Shown here: in pieces, positions 34,750 to 45,025 of the stretch | Position numbering within the stretch: the stretch's first letter is position 1 | Layout of the letters: each line of letters starts with the position of its first letter | DNA from: Kordia sp965283645 | Lineage (GTDB): Bacteria; Bacteroidota; Bacteroidia; Flavobacteriales; Flavobacteriaceae | DNA length: 64,000 nt | Reading direction: 5' to 3' | NCBI RefSeq assembly: GCF_965283645.1 | Contig: NZ_CBDIPG010000001.1 | Span: forward strand, 4,092,001 to 4,156,000 | Position numbers and translations under genes: made by a program | Notes under the pieces: generated by a model | Databases searched by the model: none | What the model was told of the DNA's origin: nothing | What the model saw: only the letters and a program-made list of their open reading frames with translations

Positions 34750-37176
34750 ATGCGCGCTTTTTCTCGATCAATACGACTCACATGTTTGATGCTATTAGCT
34801 TCCATAATCGCGTATGCGCAAAACACACCACCAACAATTACAACACAAGGCAATCAACAATATTGCGGTGATATGCCAATGAATATTGCAACAAGTGTAT
34901 CCATTACCGATCCTGATCCTACGGACACAACATTGCCTGTTGTATACATTCAAATCTCAGAAGGATATGTCGATGGGCAAGATCAATTGTCGCTCACAGG
35001 AACGCATCCAAACATCACCGCTTTTTGGACGCCAGCTTTAGGACGATTGGCATTGGTTGGGCCTGCAACATTTGCAGAATATGAAGCCGCAATTGCAGCT
35101 GTTGTGTTCGAAACAACGCAAACAATATTCACAGAAGATAAATTTTTTTCCATCAATCTCGGAGATGCTAACTACTTACCATCTACAGGACATTACTATT
35201 TCTATGTACAAAACATAGGAATTTCATGGACGCAAGCACGCGATTTAGCGGCTACACAAACCTATTTTGGATTGCAAGGATATTTAGCAACACTAACAAC
35301 AGAAGAAGAAGCCGAATTAGCAGGTTCGCAAAGTTCTGGAACAGGTTGGATTGGTGCTTCAGACGTAGATCAAGAAGGAACATGGGAATGGGTTACAGGA
35401 CCAGAAGCTGGAACTGTATTTTGGATTGGAGAAGTCAACGGAACTCCACAAAATGGTGCATATACCTTTTGGAATTCTGGCGAACCGAACAACTTCGGAG
35501 AAGAACATTATGCGCACATTACTGATCCAAGTATCGGATTACTAGGTTCTTGGAACGATTTGCCAAATGTAGGTTCCACAGATCCAAACAATCCGTATCA
35601 TCCGCAAGGATACATTATTGAATATGGAGGAATGCCTGGCGAACCAATGATTAACTTATCGGCAAGCACACAAATTGAAACACCAAAATCAACCATAACC
35701 GAAGGCGAAAGTTGTGATGAAGACACCATTATTTTAAGTGTTGATACAAATGCAGACAGTGTTTTATGGTTTGATTCAGAAACGGCAACTACGCCAATTC
35801 ACAACGGAACAAATTATACGGTTACTGTCTCAGAAACTACTACTTTTTGGGTATTACCTGCATTTTCAGGATGTACAAGTGGCGCAAGAAGTCCAATAAC
35901 GGCAACAATTTTCGGATTGCCAGAAACGGATGATATAGCCATTGTACAATGTGGTTCTACAAGCGGAACAACAGTATTCAATCTATTTGAATATTCACAA
36001 GAAGTTGCAGGAGGAATTTTAGCAGATCGTCAAGTTCGCTATTATGAAGATAGTGCACTTACGCAAGAAATAACAACAAACGCGTACACAAATCTATCAA
36101 ACCCGCAAACGGTATATGCTACAGTAACAGATTTAATTTCGGGTTGTGTAAACACAGCAGTAGTAAGACTAGAAGTAAGTTCGAATGCTGTAAACAATGC
36201 AAATTTAAATGCTTGCGATTCTGAAGAAGAAGTCGGATTGGCGCCATTTGATCTAACTGTAGCTGATGTGCAAATTTTAGACGGTTTGCCTACAGGAACA
36301 ACAGTTATCTATTATGAAACGCTTCAAGATGCATTATTACTAATGAATCCGTTAGGAACAAGTTTTACCAATACAGAAGCGTATTCACAAACAATATATG
36401 CACGTGTATCACGCAATGGTGAATGTTATGGAATTGGAGAAGTTATGCTAAATGTAATCAACTTGCCAAATATTCCAACTTCGGAAACAGAATACTATTG
36501 TGTAAATTTTACACCACAACTAATAACACTTCAAAGTGGTATAACAAGCAACTTTAATGAGTATACTTTTCTTTGGTCTACAGGAGAAACTACGCCTGAA
36601 ATTCAAGTCAATTTATTAGGAAATTATACAGTAGAAGTTACTCGTATTGGCGGTTGTTCTAAAACAAATACAATTACGGTGCAACCTTCAAACATTGCAA
36701 CAATAAATGCTATTGAAGTTGATGATATTTCGGATAACAATATCGTAACGGTATTAGTTTCTGGAGAAGGCGATTATGAATTTGCGTTAGACAATCCGAA
36801 CGGAATCTATCAAGAATTAAACATATTTGAAAATGTTGGTGTAGGTTTTCATACGGTATACGTAAAAGATGTAAGAAATAATTGCGGAATTGTCAATGAA
36901 GATATTGCTGTCATTGGTTACCCAAGATTTTTCACACCAAATAACGATGGTGTAAATGATACATGGCAAATAAGAGGAATATCAGCCGCATTTCAATCAA
37001 AAACACAAGTCTACATTTACGATCGCTTTGGGAAACTACTCAGAATCTTAATCAACTCAGAAGACGCTTGGAACGGAACAAACAAAGGTGCAAAAATGCC
37101 ATCAAGTGATTATTGGTTTTCTGTCAAACTAGAAGATGGAAGAACTTTCACAGGGCATTTTACTCTAAAAAGATAG
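34750..37176 (+). CDS. T9SS type B cargo protein with C-type lectin domain
   Basis: An 808-residue secreted adhesin-like protein. A signal peptide (MLLASIIAYAQ) is followed by a cadherin-like N-terminal region. A C-type lectin domain spans about 140-300 and includes YYFYVQNIGISWTQARDLAA, LATLTTEEEAEL, WNSGEPNNFGEEHYAH and GSWNDLPN; the EPN and WND motifs are the Ca2+/sugar-binding signature. Ig-like repeats follow. The C-terminal type B sorting domain has YPRFFTPNNDGVNDTWQIRG and a terminal FTGHFTLKR. It should be exported by the type IX system and attached to the cell surface. Confidence 0.88.
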   Translation: MRAFSRSIRLTCLMLLASIIAYAQNTPPTITTQGNQQYCGDMPMNIATSVSITDPDPTDTTLPVVYIQISEGYVDGQDQLSLTGTHPNITAFWTPALGRLALVGPATFAEYEAAIAAVVFETTQTIFTEDKFFSINLGDANYLPSTGHYYFYVQNIGISWTQARDLAATQTYFGLQGYLATLTTEEEAELAGSQSSGTGWIGASDVDQEGTWEWVTGPEAGTVFWIGEVNGTPQNGAYTFWNSGEPNNFGEEHYAHITDPSIGLLGSWNDLPNVGSTDPNNPYHPQGYIIEYGGMPGEPMINLSASTQIETPKSTITEGESCDEDTIILSVDTNADSVLWFDSETATTPIHNGTNYTVTVSETTTFWVLPAFSGCTSGARSPITATIFGLPETDDIAIVQCGSTSGTTVFNLFEYSQEVAGGILADRQVRYYEDSALTQEITTNAYTNLSNPQTVYATVTDLISGCVNTAVVRLEVSSNAVNNANLNACDSEEEVGLAPFDLTVADVQILDGLPTGTTVIYYETLQDALLLMNPLGTSFTNTEAYSQTIYARVSRNGECYGIGEVMLNVINLPNIPTSETEYYCVNFTPQLITLQSGITSNFNEYTFLWSTGETTPEIQVNLLGNYTVEVTRIGGCSKTNTITVQPSNIATINAIEVDDISDNNIVTVLVSGEGDYEFALDNPNGIYQELNIFENVGVGFHTVYVKDVRNNCGIVNEDIAVIGYPRFFTPNNDGVNDTWQIRGISAAFQSKTQVYIYDRFGKLLRILINSEDAWNGTNKGAKMPSSDYWFSVKLEDGRTFTGHFTLKR

Positions 37177-37335
37177 GTTTTTAGAATTCAGTATTGAGAT
37201 ATGAGAAGTGAGAAATGATGAAAATCTTTTCACAAGTATTTCAATTTGGAACGTCCAACAATCTAAAAGCAAAGCAAAGCAAAGCAAATCTAAAATCGAA
37301 GTGAAGTCAAATACGGTTGGCTGAGTCTGTCGAAG

Positions 37336-38172
37336 CTACCAACTTCCTCCAGCACCGCCACCACTAAATCCACCGCCGCCGAAACCGCCGCCTCCAAAGC
37401 TTCCACCGCCGCCAAATCCGCCGCCGCTACTTCCAGAGCTGGAACCAGAACCAAATCCACCGCGACCCATATTACTCAAAATAATTATATCAAGTAAATC
37501 ACTTCCCGTACTTCGTCGTCCACCACCATGGTTTCCGCCGCCGCCATTTCGTTTGTTGTTGGCTAAAATAGAGATCAGAACGATAAAAAAGATAATCAGA
37601 AAAATAATAACAGCACCAGGAATTTCTGAGCTATTTCCATTGCGTTTTTTATTGTTTTTAAACTCACCACTAAGCACTTCAATAATAGCATCAACTCCAG
37701 CGTTTAATCCGCCAGGATAATCACCACGTTTAAAGTATGGAATAATTCTATTGCGAACAATTTGTCCAGTAATTCCTGCGGTTAATTCGTTTTCGGCGCC
37801 ATATCCTGGAGAAATCCATATTTTACGTTCCTCTTTTGCTAAAAGAATAATGACACCATTATCTTCTTTCTCCTGTCCAATTCCCCATTTATGCCCCCAT
37901 TTTGGAGTTAACATACCAATACTTTCACCTTTGAGCGATTCAATAATAACAATCACAACTTGCGTGGAAGTACTATCAGCATAATTTGTGAGTTTAGATT
38001 CTAGAAAAGCTTTATTTGCACTTGGAAGTAACTTTGGGTAATCGTATACAAATTTTTGATCTTTATCATTGGGTTTGTCAGGAATTTTATATTGTGCATG
38101 TGCAATATTCAAGAAAAATATTCCTAAAATAAAAAAGATTGATTTCAAATATGTCTTAGAAATAGTGTGCAT
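37336..38172 (-). CDS. TPM domain protein (YgcG-like) with Gly-rich tail
   Basis: A 278-residue protein with a signal peptide (FFILGIFFLNIAHA) and a TPM/YgcG domain (VYDYPKLLPSANKAFLESKL and QVVIVIIESLKGESIGMLTP). A membrane helix follows at about 187-205. The C-terminal tail of about 70 residues consists almost entirely of GGG/GGF/GGS repeats ending GGAGGSW. The start codon overlaps the stop of the upstream TPM gene by one base. Together with the second TPM protein and LemA it forms a conserved envelope block often seen in Bacteroidetes. Confidence 0.85.
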   Translation of the reverse strand: MHTISKTYLKSIFFILGIFFLNIAHAQYKIPDKPNDKDQKFVYDYPKLLPSANKAFLESKLTNYADSTSTQVVIVIIESLKGESIGMLTPKWGHKWGIGQEKEDNGVIILLAKEERKIWISPGYGAENELTAGITGQIVRNRIIPYFKRGDYPGGLNAGVDAIIEVLSGEFKNNKKRNGNSSEIPGAVIIFLIIFFIVLISILANNKRNGGGGNHGGGRRSTGSDLLDIIILSNMGRGGFGSGSSSGSSGGGFGGGGSFGGGGFGGGGFSGGGAGGSW

Positions 38173-38612
38173 TAGCCTTTAGAGATTTCGTTTGATAGTT
38201 CGTCTTCATCTGTATCAACATCCCAAGGGAAATGCTTCTGTAATTCAAGTCCAGCCTGTAATACGCCTTCAATAAGTCCTTGTTTAAAATTTCCTTGCGA
38301 AAAGTGGCTGTGCATAATATCACGAGTTGCATCCCAAAAATTTGAAGGAACAACGTTGTTTATGCCTTTATCACCATAAATAACGAACGATTTATCATCT
38401 ACAGCAACATAGATGAGCACACCATTTTGCAATCGTGTATTGTCCATCTTAAGCAAGTGAAATACTTCCAAAGCACGATCAAAATGATCCGCATCTGTGT
38501 GTTTTTCAATGTGTATTCTGATCTCGCCAGAAGTACTTCGCTCTGCTTTTCTGATGGCAGCTATGATTTCCTGCTCTTCTTGAACAGAAAGGAAATCTTC
38601 AACTTTAGACAT
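38172..38612 (-). CDS. TPM domain-containing protein
   Basis: A 146-residue protein consisting essentially of one TPM domain: FLSVQEEQEIIAAIRKAERS, TSGEIRIHIEKHTD, then GVLIYVAVDDKSFVIYGDKG. No signal peptide or C-terminal helix is visible, unlike its neighbour at 37336-38172. The two genes overlap by one base (TAATG), and the lemA-like gene lies 20 bp upstream. This indicates a cotranscribed lemA-TPM-TPM unit. The biochemical role is not established by the sequence. Confidence 0.85.
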   Translation of the reverse strand: MSKVEDFLSVQEEQEIIAAIRKAERSTSGEIRIHIEKHTDADHFDRALEVFHLLKMDNTRLQNGVLIYVAVDDKSFVIYGDKGINNVVPSNFWDATRDIMHSHFSQGNFKQGLIEGVLQAGLELQKHFPWDVDTDEDELSNEISKG

Positions 38613-38632
38613 ATGTTGTTATAAGGTATATT

Positions 38633-39223
38633 TTATTGAAAATCAAAACTTGTGTCTGGAGCTTCTTCAGAACCTGGTTTTGCTTTAAAGCGTGCCATTT
38701 CACTAAATCCGAACATACCTGCAAACATATTGTTTGGGAATGTTTTTATGTTTTTATTGAAATCATTTGCGGCATCATTAAAACGATTTCTTGCGGTACG
38801 AACTGAGTTTTCAGTACTTGCGAGTTCGTCTTGTAATTTTAAGAAATTTTCGTTTGCTTTTAACTCAGGATACCGTTCTACGGTTACTAATAAGCGTGAT
38901 AAAGCGCCTGATAGTCCTGATTGTGCTTGTTGAAATTTCGCCATATTTTCTGGCGTTAAATCATCTACATTAATTTGTGTTTTTGTTGCTTCTGATCGGG
39001 CTTTAATAACAGCTTCAAGTGTCGTACGCTCAAAATCTGCGGCACCTTTTACGGTTTTCACCAAACTTCCAATCAAATCACTTCTACGTTGGTATTCACT
39101 CTCTACATTAGACCAAGCCGTTTTTGCATCTTCATTTAGCACAACCATTCCATTGTACTTTGTGTATGCTAAAATTCCAATGATAGCAATTACGACTATG
39201 ATAATTATTGTCTTTTTACTCAT
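38633..39223 (-). CDS. LemA family protein
   Basis: A 196-residue LemA protein. An N-terminal membrane anchor (TIIIIVVIAIIGILAY) is followed by the helical LemA body: NEDAKTAWSNVESEYQRRSD, LIGSLVKTVKGAADFERTTL and RYPELKANENFLKLQDELAS, then NRFNDAANDFNKNIKTFPNN. Length and motif order are typical. It is the first gene of the lemA-TPM-TPM unit. LemA proteins are membrane-associated and of poorly defined function. Confidence 0.92.
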   Translation of the reverse strand: MSKKTIIIIVVIAIIGILAYTKYNGMVVLNEDAKTAWSNVESEYQRRSDLIGSLVKTVKGAADFERTTLEAVIKARSEATKTQINVDDLTPENMAKFQQAQSGLSGALSRLLVTVERYPELKANENFLKLQDELASTENSVRTARNRFNDAANDFNKNIKTFPNNMFAGMFGFSEMARFKAKPGSEEAPDTSFDFQ

Positions 39224-39271
39224 AATTATTCGGGATTATTTATTAGTATAGTATTGTATTTGGTTCAAACG

Positions 39272-39601
39272 TTACAGATTGTCCTTGATTTTTACAAGTT
39301 CAGCTCTAATATGTTGTAATTTACGAATAATATCAAAATTGGAAAGTGTTTTTTTCTTTTCCTCTTTTAAATGAACTTTTGCACCTTCAAGTGTGAAGCC
39401 GCGTTCTTTTACCAAGTGGTAGATAAGTTCTAAGTTTTTGATGTCTTGCGGCGTAAATTTTCGATTTCCTTTTGCATTCTTTTTAGGTTGAATTACATCA
39501 AATTCTTTTTCCCAAAAGCGAATCAAAGAAGTGTTTACGTCAAAAGCCTTGGCAACTTCGCCAATACTGTAGTATAATTTTTCTGGTAAATCAATGTGCA
39601 T
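39272..39601 (-). CDS. MerR family transcriptional regulator
   Basis: A 109-residue protein with a MerR-type winged helix (YYSIGEVAKAFDVNTSLIRF, WEKEFDVIQPKKNAKGNRKF) and a short coiled C-terminal dimerisation helix. It lacks the Cys-rich effector region of metal-sensing MerR proteins. Its start overlaps the stop of the M23 peptidase gene by one base, so the two are coexpressed. It is a compact MerR form that I associate with Bacteroidetes envelope gene blocks; its targets are unknown. Confidence 0.88.
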   Translation of the reverse strand: MHIDLPEKLYYSIGEVAKAFDVNTSLIRFWEKEFDVIQPKKNAKGNRKFTPQDIKNLELIYHLVKERGFTLEGAKVHLKEEKKKTLSNFDIIRKLQHIRAELVKIKDNL

Positions 39602-40575
39602 TAGTCGAGCGATTGATTTTGTTTAGCGGCGTTTAATAATAATTCTTCAAATTCTTTTGCAGATAAGTTTCCGTAATAGAAGTTAATTGGATTTATTTTA
39701 TCACCATTTTTGCGAATTTCATAATGTAAATGCGGCGCTTGCGATCGTCCTGTGCTTCCCACAAAACCAATTAAATCACCACGTTTTACTTTTTTTCCTT
39801 TGCGCACATTGTATTTGCTCATATGTGCATACAATGATACATAACCATACCCGTGATCAATACGAATATGCTTTCCAAAACCAGAAGCCGAATTGTCTGC
39901 ACGTATCACAACACCATCACCAGAAGCGTATATTGGTGTTCCTTTTGGCGCAGTAAAATCCATTCCCCAATGCATCTTTCTTGCTTTTGTAAACGGATCA
40001 TTTCGGAATCCGTAACCAGAAGCCATACGTGTTAAATCTTCATTATTAACAGGTTGAATAGCTGGAATAGAGGAAAGAAATTCTTCTTTATCTTCTGCTA
40101 ATTTTGCAATTTCATCTAACGATTTAGACTGCACTACCAATTGTTTTTGTAAAATCTCTAAACGCTTAGTAGTTTCAACAATTAAATCTGAATTTTCATA
40201 ATTATACAAGGCTTCATATCTATTCACACCACCAAAACCAGCTTTTCGTTGTTCTTCTGGAATTGGATTCGCTTCAAAATATAATCTGTAAATATTATTA
40301 TCTCTTTCTTCTATATTGGCAAGTACTGCTTCAGCGTGTGCAACTTTTTTATTTAGCAAATCATATTGGAATTTCATATTTGCCAATTCGCGCTGCAACA
40401 CCTTTTCTTTCGGTGTCTCCAAAGCTGTATTAAAGATGATTGTTAAGAGTAAAAACGAACATAAAACAACCGATGTTATAAACAAAATGACATACCCAAT
40501 TTTGCGTCCACGCTTGCTTTCAATCTTTCGATATGAGAGTGTTTCTGAATCGTAATAATATTTTACCTTACTCAT
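39601..40575 (-). CDS. M23 family metallopeptidase (LytM-type)
   Basis: A 324-residue membrane-anchored peptidase. A basic cytoplasmic N-terminus leads into one membrane helix (about 27-50), then a coiled-coil segment, then the M23 catalytic domain. The Zn ligands are visible in HWGMDFTAPKGTPI (His, Asp) and PHLHYEIRKNG (HxH). Such enzymes cut cell-wall peptide crosslinks or activate amidases. It overlaps the MerR gene by one base and is divergent from alaS. Confidence 0.92.
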   Translation of the reverse strand: MSKVKYYYDSETLSYRKIESKRGRKIGYVILFITSVVLCSFLLLTIIFNTALETPKEKVLQRELANMKFQYDLLNKKVAHAEAVLANIEERDNNIYRLYFEANPIPEEQRKAGFGGVNRYEALYNYENSDLIVETTKRLEILQKQLVVQSKSLDEIAKLAEDKEEFLSSIPAIQPVNNEDLTRMASGYGFRNDPFTKARKMHWGMDFTAPKGTPIYASGDGVVIRADNSASGFGKHIRIDHGYGYVSLYAHMSKYNVRKGKKVKRGDLIGFVGSTGRSQAPHLHYEIRKNGDKINPINFYYGNLSAKEFEELLLNAAKQNQSLD

Positions 40576-40841
40576 TCCTTAAATTATACTATTTTTGCAC
40601 AGATTATTCATGAAATAATTTTTCTGAATAATTTGTAAAACGAACAAATATAGCTATTGTTTTACAGTTTTGCAGTTTTTTAAAGTAGGTTAAGATAAAT
40701 TTAAGAATGATTCACGAATTATCTTACACAGTAATTATAAGCGTATAACACATGAAACGAACATGTTAAAAATGCTATTGTTTAAAGGAATGATGAATAG
40801 CAAGCAACATATAATCGTAAAAAAATAATACATATAAAGAC

Positions 40842-43454
40842 ATGAAATCTCAGGATATTAGAGCTAAGTTTTTGGATTTTTATAAGTCTAAAACACATCA
40901 AATTGTGCCTTCTGCGCCAATGGTTATGAAAAATGATCCAACTTTGATGTTTATCAACTCTGGAATGGCACCTTTTAAAGAATATTTCTTAGGAAACGGA
41001 ACGCCAAAAAGCAATCGTATTGCTGATACGCAAAAATGTTTGCGTGTAAGTGGAAAACATAACGACTTGGAAGAAGTTGGGTATGACACGTATCATCATA
41101 CGATGTTTGAAATGCTTGGAAACTGGAGTTTTGGCGACTATTTTAAAAAAGAAGCCATTACGTGGGCTTGGGAATTATTAACGGAAGTGTACGGAATAGA
41201 CAAAGATATTTTATACGTTACCGTTTTTGAAGGAAGTGATGAAGATGGTTTAAAACTAGATCAAGAAGCATACGATTTATGGAAAGAAATTGTTCCAGAA
41301 GATCGCATCTTGATGGGAAATAAAAAAGATAATTTCTGGGAAATGGGAAGTCAAGGACCTTGTGGACCTTGCTCTGAAATTCATGTAGATATTCGTTCGG
41401 ACGAAGAAAAAGCAAAAATTCCTGGTGCCGATTTGGTCAATATGGATCATCCACACGTGGTGGAAATTTGGAACTTAGTATTCATGCAATACAACAGAAA
41501 AGCAGATAAATCTTTAGAGAAATTGTCTGCAAATCATGTTGATACAGGAATGGGATTTGAGCGTTTGTGTATGGTGTTACAAAATGTAAAATCGAACTAT
41601 GATACAGATGTTTTTACACCAATTATTCGTGAAATTGAAGCAATTACGAATGCGAAATATGGAAAAGATGAAAAAGCAGATATTGCCATTCGTGTCATTG
41701 CAGATCATGTGCGTGCGGTATCATTCTCTATTGCTGACGGACAGTTGCCAAGTAACAATACTGCTGGGTATGTAATTCGTCGAATTTTGCGTAGAGCCAT
41801 TCGTTACGGATTTACATTTTTAAACAAAAAAGAACCATTTATTTACCGTTTGGTAGATGTATTGAATGAAAAAATGGGGAAAGCATTTCCTGAATTGAAA
41901 GAGCAAAAACAATTGATTCAAAACGTAATCAAAGAAGAAGAAAATTCATTCTTACGTACGCTAGATCAAGGATTAGTATTGCTCGATCGTGTTATTGAAG
42001 ATGCTACTGGCAAAGAAGTTTCTGGCGCTAAAGTATTCGAATTAAAAGATACTTATGGTTTTCCAGAAGATTTAACAGAGTTAATTCTGCGTGAGCGCGA
42101 TTTATCATACAACAAAAAAGAATTCGAAAAATTACTTGAAGATCAAAAAGGAAAAGGTCGTGAAGCTACGGCAATTCAAGCAGATGATTGGGTCGTTTTA
42201 TTAGAAGATGAAGACGAAGAATTTGTTGGGTACGATACGCTTGAAACAGATGTAAAATTAACGCGTTATCGAAAAATTGAAACTAAAAAAGAAGGTATTC
42301 AATATCAACTAGTATTTAATATTACACCATTTTATCCAGAAGGTGGAGGACAAGTTGGCGACAAAGGATATTTGGAAGTTCCAAATGGTGATGTTGTCTA
42401 TATTTTAGATACCAAAAAAGAAAACAATTTAATCATTCACATTGCTAAAAATTTACCAAAACATGTACACGAAACGTTGCGCGCGGTGGTAGACAAAAAG
42501 CAACGTGAACGCACGGCGGCAAATCATACAGCAACACATTTATTACACCAAGCATTGCGTGAAATATTAGGAACGCATGTAGAACAAAAAGGTTCGGCGG
42601 TACATTCAAAATATTTGCGTTTCGATTTTTCGCATTTTTCAAAACTAACTACTGAAGAATTACGAGATATAGAAAACTTTGTAAATGCCAGAATAGAAGG
42701 AAAGCTTCCGCTAGAAGAAAAACGAAACAGACCTGTTGCTGCAGCAATGGCAGATGGCGCAATGGCGTTATTTGGTGAAAAATACGGAGATACGGTTCGT
42801 TCAATTCGTTTTGGAAAATCTATTGAATTATGTGGAGGAACGCACGTTGAAAATACAGGCGACATTTGGCATTTCAAAATAAAATCGGAAGGTGCTGTTG
42901 CGGCAGGAATTAGAAGAATAGAAGCAATTACATCTGATGCGACAAAAGAATTCTATTTTGAAAATAACAGAGCGTATTACGAAATCAAAGACGTTTTAAA
43001 CAATCCGAAAGATGCCGTAAAAGCCGTAAACGATTTAAAAGATGACAATGCTAAATTGCGCAAGCAAATAGAAATTTTATTAAAAGACAAAGCGAAAAAT
43101 CTAAAAGGAGATTTAAAAAGTCAATTGGAAGAAATTAATGGTGTAAACTTTTTAGCAACCAAAATTGATTTAGATCAAAACGGAATCAAAAACTTAGCAT
43201 TTGAACTTGGAGGTGAAGTAAATAACCTATTTTTATTCTTTGCTACCGCGAATGAAAACAAAGTAATGTTAACTTGCTACATTTCGAAAGAATTAGTAGC
43301 AGAACGCGGATATGATGCAGGAAAAGTAGTTCGAGAACTAGGAAAACTAATTCACGGCGGCGGTGGCGGACAACCATTTTTTGCAACTGCTGGTGGTAAA
43401 AACCCTGGCGGAATTCCGAAAGCAATTGAGCGCGTAAAGGAATATGTAAAATAA
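40842..43454 (+). CDS. alaS: Alanine-tRNA ligase
   Basis: An 870-residue alanyl-tRNA synthetase. The class II core opens with MKSQDIRAKFLDFYKSKTHQ, followed by FINSGMAPFKEYFLG, HHTMFEMLGNWSFGDYFKKE and motif 3 region ADHVRAVSFSIADG. The editing domain has HTATHLLHQAL and the distant CGGTHVENTG Zn-binding site. The C-terminal DHHA1-like domain ends LIHGGGGGQPFFATAGGKNP. The length is that expected for the family, and the gene looks intact. It is essential for charging tRNA-Ala and editing misacylated Ser/Gly. Confidence 0.97.
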   Translation: MKSQDIRAKFLDFYKSKTHQIVPSAPMVMKNDPTLMFINSGMAPFKEYFLGNGTPKSNRIADTQKCLRVSGKHNDLEEVGYDTYHHTMFEMLGNWSFGDYFKKEAITWAWELLTEVYGIDKDILYVTVFEGSDEDGLKLDQEAYDLWKEIVPEDRILMGNKKDNFWEMGSQGPCGPCSEIHVDIRSDEEKAKIPGADLVNMDHPHVVEIWNLVFMQYNRKADKSLEKLSANHVDTGMGFERLCMVLQNVKSNYDTDVFTPIIREIEAITNAKYGKDEKADIAIRVIADHVRAVSFSIADGQLPSNNTAGYVIRRILRRAIRYGFTFLNKKEPFIYRLVDVLNEKMGKAFPELKEQKQLIQNVIKEEENSFLRTLDQGLVLLDRVIEDATGKEVSGAKVFELKDTYGFPEDLTELILRERDLSYNKKEFEKLLEDQKGKGREATAIQADDWVVLLEDEDEEFVGYDTLETDVKLTRYRKIETKKEGIQYQLVFNITPFYPEGGGQVGDKGYLEVPNGDVVYILDTKKENNLIIHIAKNLPKHVHETLRAVVDKKQRERTAANHTATHLLHQALREILGTHVEQKGSAVHSKYLRFDFSHFSKLTTEELRDIENFVNARIEGKLPLEEKRNRPVAAAMADGAMALFGEKYGDTVRSIRFGKSIELCGGTHVENTGDIWHFKIKSEGAVAAGIRRIEAITSDATKEFYFENNRAYYEIKDVLNNPKDAVKAVNDLKDDNAKLRKQIEILLKDKAKNLKGDLKSQLEEINGVNFLATKIDLDQNGIKNLAFELGGEVNNLFLFFATANENKVMLTCYISKELVAERGYDAGKVVRELGKLIHGGGGGQPFFATAGGKNPGGIPKAIERVKEYVK

Positions 43455-43571
43455 CATATAACAAGTTATAAATAGCTTTTTAAAATGAGCCATAATACCA
43501 TAGTTGATAGTAACTAAAAGGAGTATTGGTGAGTTTTTATCAAACAAAATTAATTCAATAAAAACAAACAA

Positions 43572-43964
43572 ATGAAAAACGTTTATTTTATCATTTTAGT
43601 GTTTCTTTTTTCCATACCAGCTTTAGCACAAGAAACGGAAAAGGAAGACACACCAAAAGAAGTTTCTGTATTATGCACAATGCCTGGAAAAGACAAAGCA
43701 CAATGGATAGCACTTAAAGTACCAACACCTGGAGAAGTTGCTGACTTTCAAGATAAACTGATCTATCTTGAGTTATTAGAAAAAACAGATGTAACCGAAA
43801 GAGGTGTTTTTAATAGAGCTACAAGTGATGCCATCTTAAAAATGGAAAGTGCTAGAGGTGTAAAATACAATACAAAAGAATTGACAGGAATTACACAAGG
43901 AATGAAAAATCGACTTATTGTAGCTTATTACACTGCTAAAAGAGCAAGAGAAGGAAAGCAATAA
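43572..43964 (+). CDS. Small exported protein of unknown function
   Basis: A 130-residue protein with a signal peptide (FIILVFLFSIPALAQ) and a short acidic linker (ETEKEDTPKEV). A compact helical domain of about 95 residues follows, including VTERGVFNRATSDAILKMES. The spacing of that helix pair loosely recalls a peptidoglycan-binding-like fold, but I would not assign it. It precedes the GSCFA gene by 4 bp, so cotranscription is likely. Confidence 0.6.
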   Translation: MKNVYFIILVFLFSIPALAQETEKEDTPKEVSVLCTMPGKDKAQWIALKVPTPGEVADFQDKLIYLELLEKTDVTERGVFNRATSDAILKMESARGVKYNTKELTGITQGMKNRLIVAYYTAKRAREGKQ

Positions 43965-43968
43965 ATCT

Positions 43969-44919
43969 ATGATATTGCAAACCAACATTTCGTTCAAAAA
44001 AGAACCGTATAACCCAATAACATACGATGCAAACGTATGTTTATTGGGTTCTTGCTTTTCTGAACATATGGGCAAAAAGTTGTCTTATTACAAATTTAAT
44101 ACGTTTCAAAATCCAGTTGGAATTCTATTTCATCCAAAAGCGATTGAAAACTTAATTCTGAAAGCCATCAATCAAGATGAATTTACAGAAGACGATATTT
44201 TTTACGCAAACGAACGTTGGCATTGTTTTGAAGCACATTCCGCGTTGAGTACTATTGATAAAGATGTTTTGCTGTCAAATTTAAACACGGCTCTAAAAGA
44301 AACATTTAAAACACTACATGAAGCATCTCACATCATCATCACTTTAGGAACGGCTTGGACGTACAGATATATTGAAACGGATACGATTGTTGCCAATTGT
44401 CATAAAATACCACAAAAGAAGTTTTTAAAAGAATTACTTTCGGTAGACGACATCACAGCAAGTGTTGAAAACTGTGTTGCATTGTTAAAGAGCATCAACC
44501 CGAAAATCACTACAATTTTTACCGTTTCGCCTGTGCGACATTTAAAAGATGGTTTTATAGAAAATCAACGAAGTAAAGCACACTTATTAGCAGGAATTCA
44601 TCAAGTTGTAACTGCCAGACATCAAATTCATTACTTTCCTTCCTATGAAATTATGATGGACGAATTGCGCGATTATCGTTTCTATACAGAAGATATGATA
44701 CATCCAAATGTATTAGCGATTCAGTACATCTGGGAAAAATTTTCACATGCTTGGATTTCTCACGAAAGTGAAACAACCATGAAAACAATTGAAAATATTC
44801 AAAAAGGATTGGCGCACAAACCATTCAATCCAAACGCACAACAACATCAAGATTTTTTAGCAAAACTTCAGGTTAAAATAACGCAGTTGCAAGTGCGATT
44901 TCCTAAAATTATATTTTAA
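43969..44919 (+). CDS. GSCFA domain-containing protein
   Basis: A 316-residue protein whose N-terminus carries the family signature VCLLGSCFSEHMGKKLSYYK, followed by TFQNPVGILFHP. The GSCFA domain resembles a GDSL/SGNH hydrolase: GSCF supplies the presumed nucleophile block, with later IITLGTAWTYRY and VSPVRHLKDG, and DMIHPN near the end as the catalytic Asp-His pair. No signal peptide is visible. The substrate is unknown, probably an ester. The gene is preceded at 4 bp by the small exported protein. Confidence 0.85.
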   Translation: MILQTNISFKKEPYNPITYDANVCLLGSCFSEHMGKKLSYYKFNTFQNPVGILFHPKAIENLILKAINQDEFTEDDIFYANERWHCFEAHSALSTIDKDVLLSNLNTALKETFKTLHEASHIIITLGTAWTYRYIETDTIVANCHKIPQKKFLKELLSVDDITASVENCVALLKSINPKITTIFTVSPVRHLKDGFIENQRSKAHLLAGIHQVVTARHQIHYFPSYEIMMDELRDYRFYTEDMIHPNVLAIQYIWEKFSHAWISHESETTMKTIENIQKGLAHKPFNPNAQQHQDFLAKLQVKITQLQVRFPKIIF

Positions 44920-45025
44920 AAAACACAAACAAATTTAATATAATGTATTGAAAGTAAGGTGTTACCGTAGCTATTTTTTAGTTATGTCTTGTATATTGAG
45001 ATATAGTTTAATTAAAAATAAAGTT

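Noticed and set aside
35226..35525. Arg/Trp-rich 99-codon plus-strand frame within the lectin protein gene
   Set aside because: It is an out-of-frame shadow of the C-type lectin coding region.
37336..37560. GC-rich simple repeat region as a separate element
   Set aside because: It encodes the Gly-rich tail of the TPM protein, a normal feature of that family.
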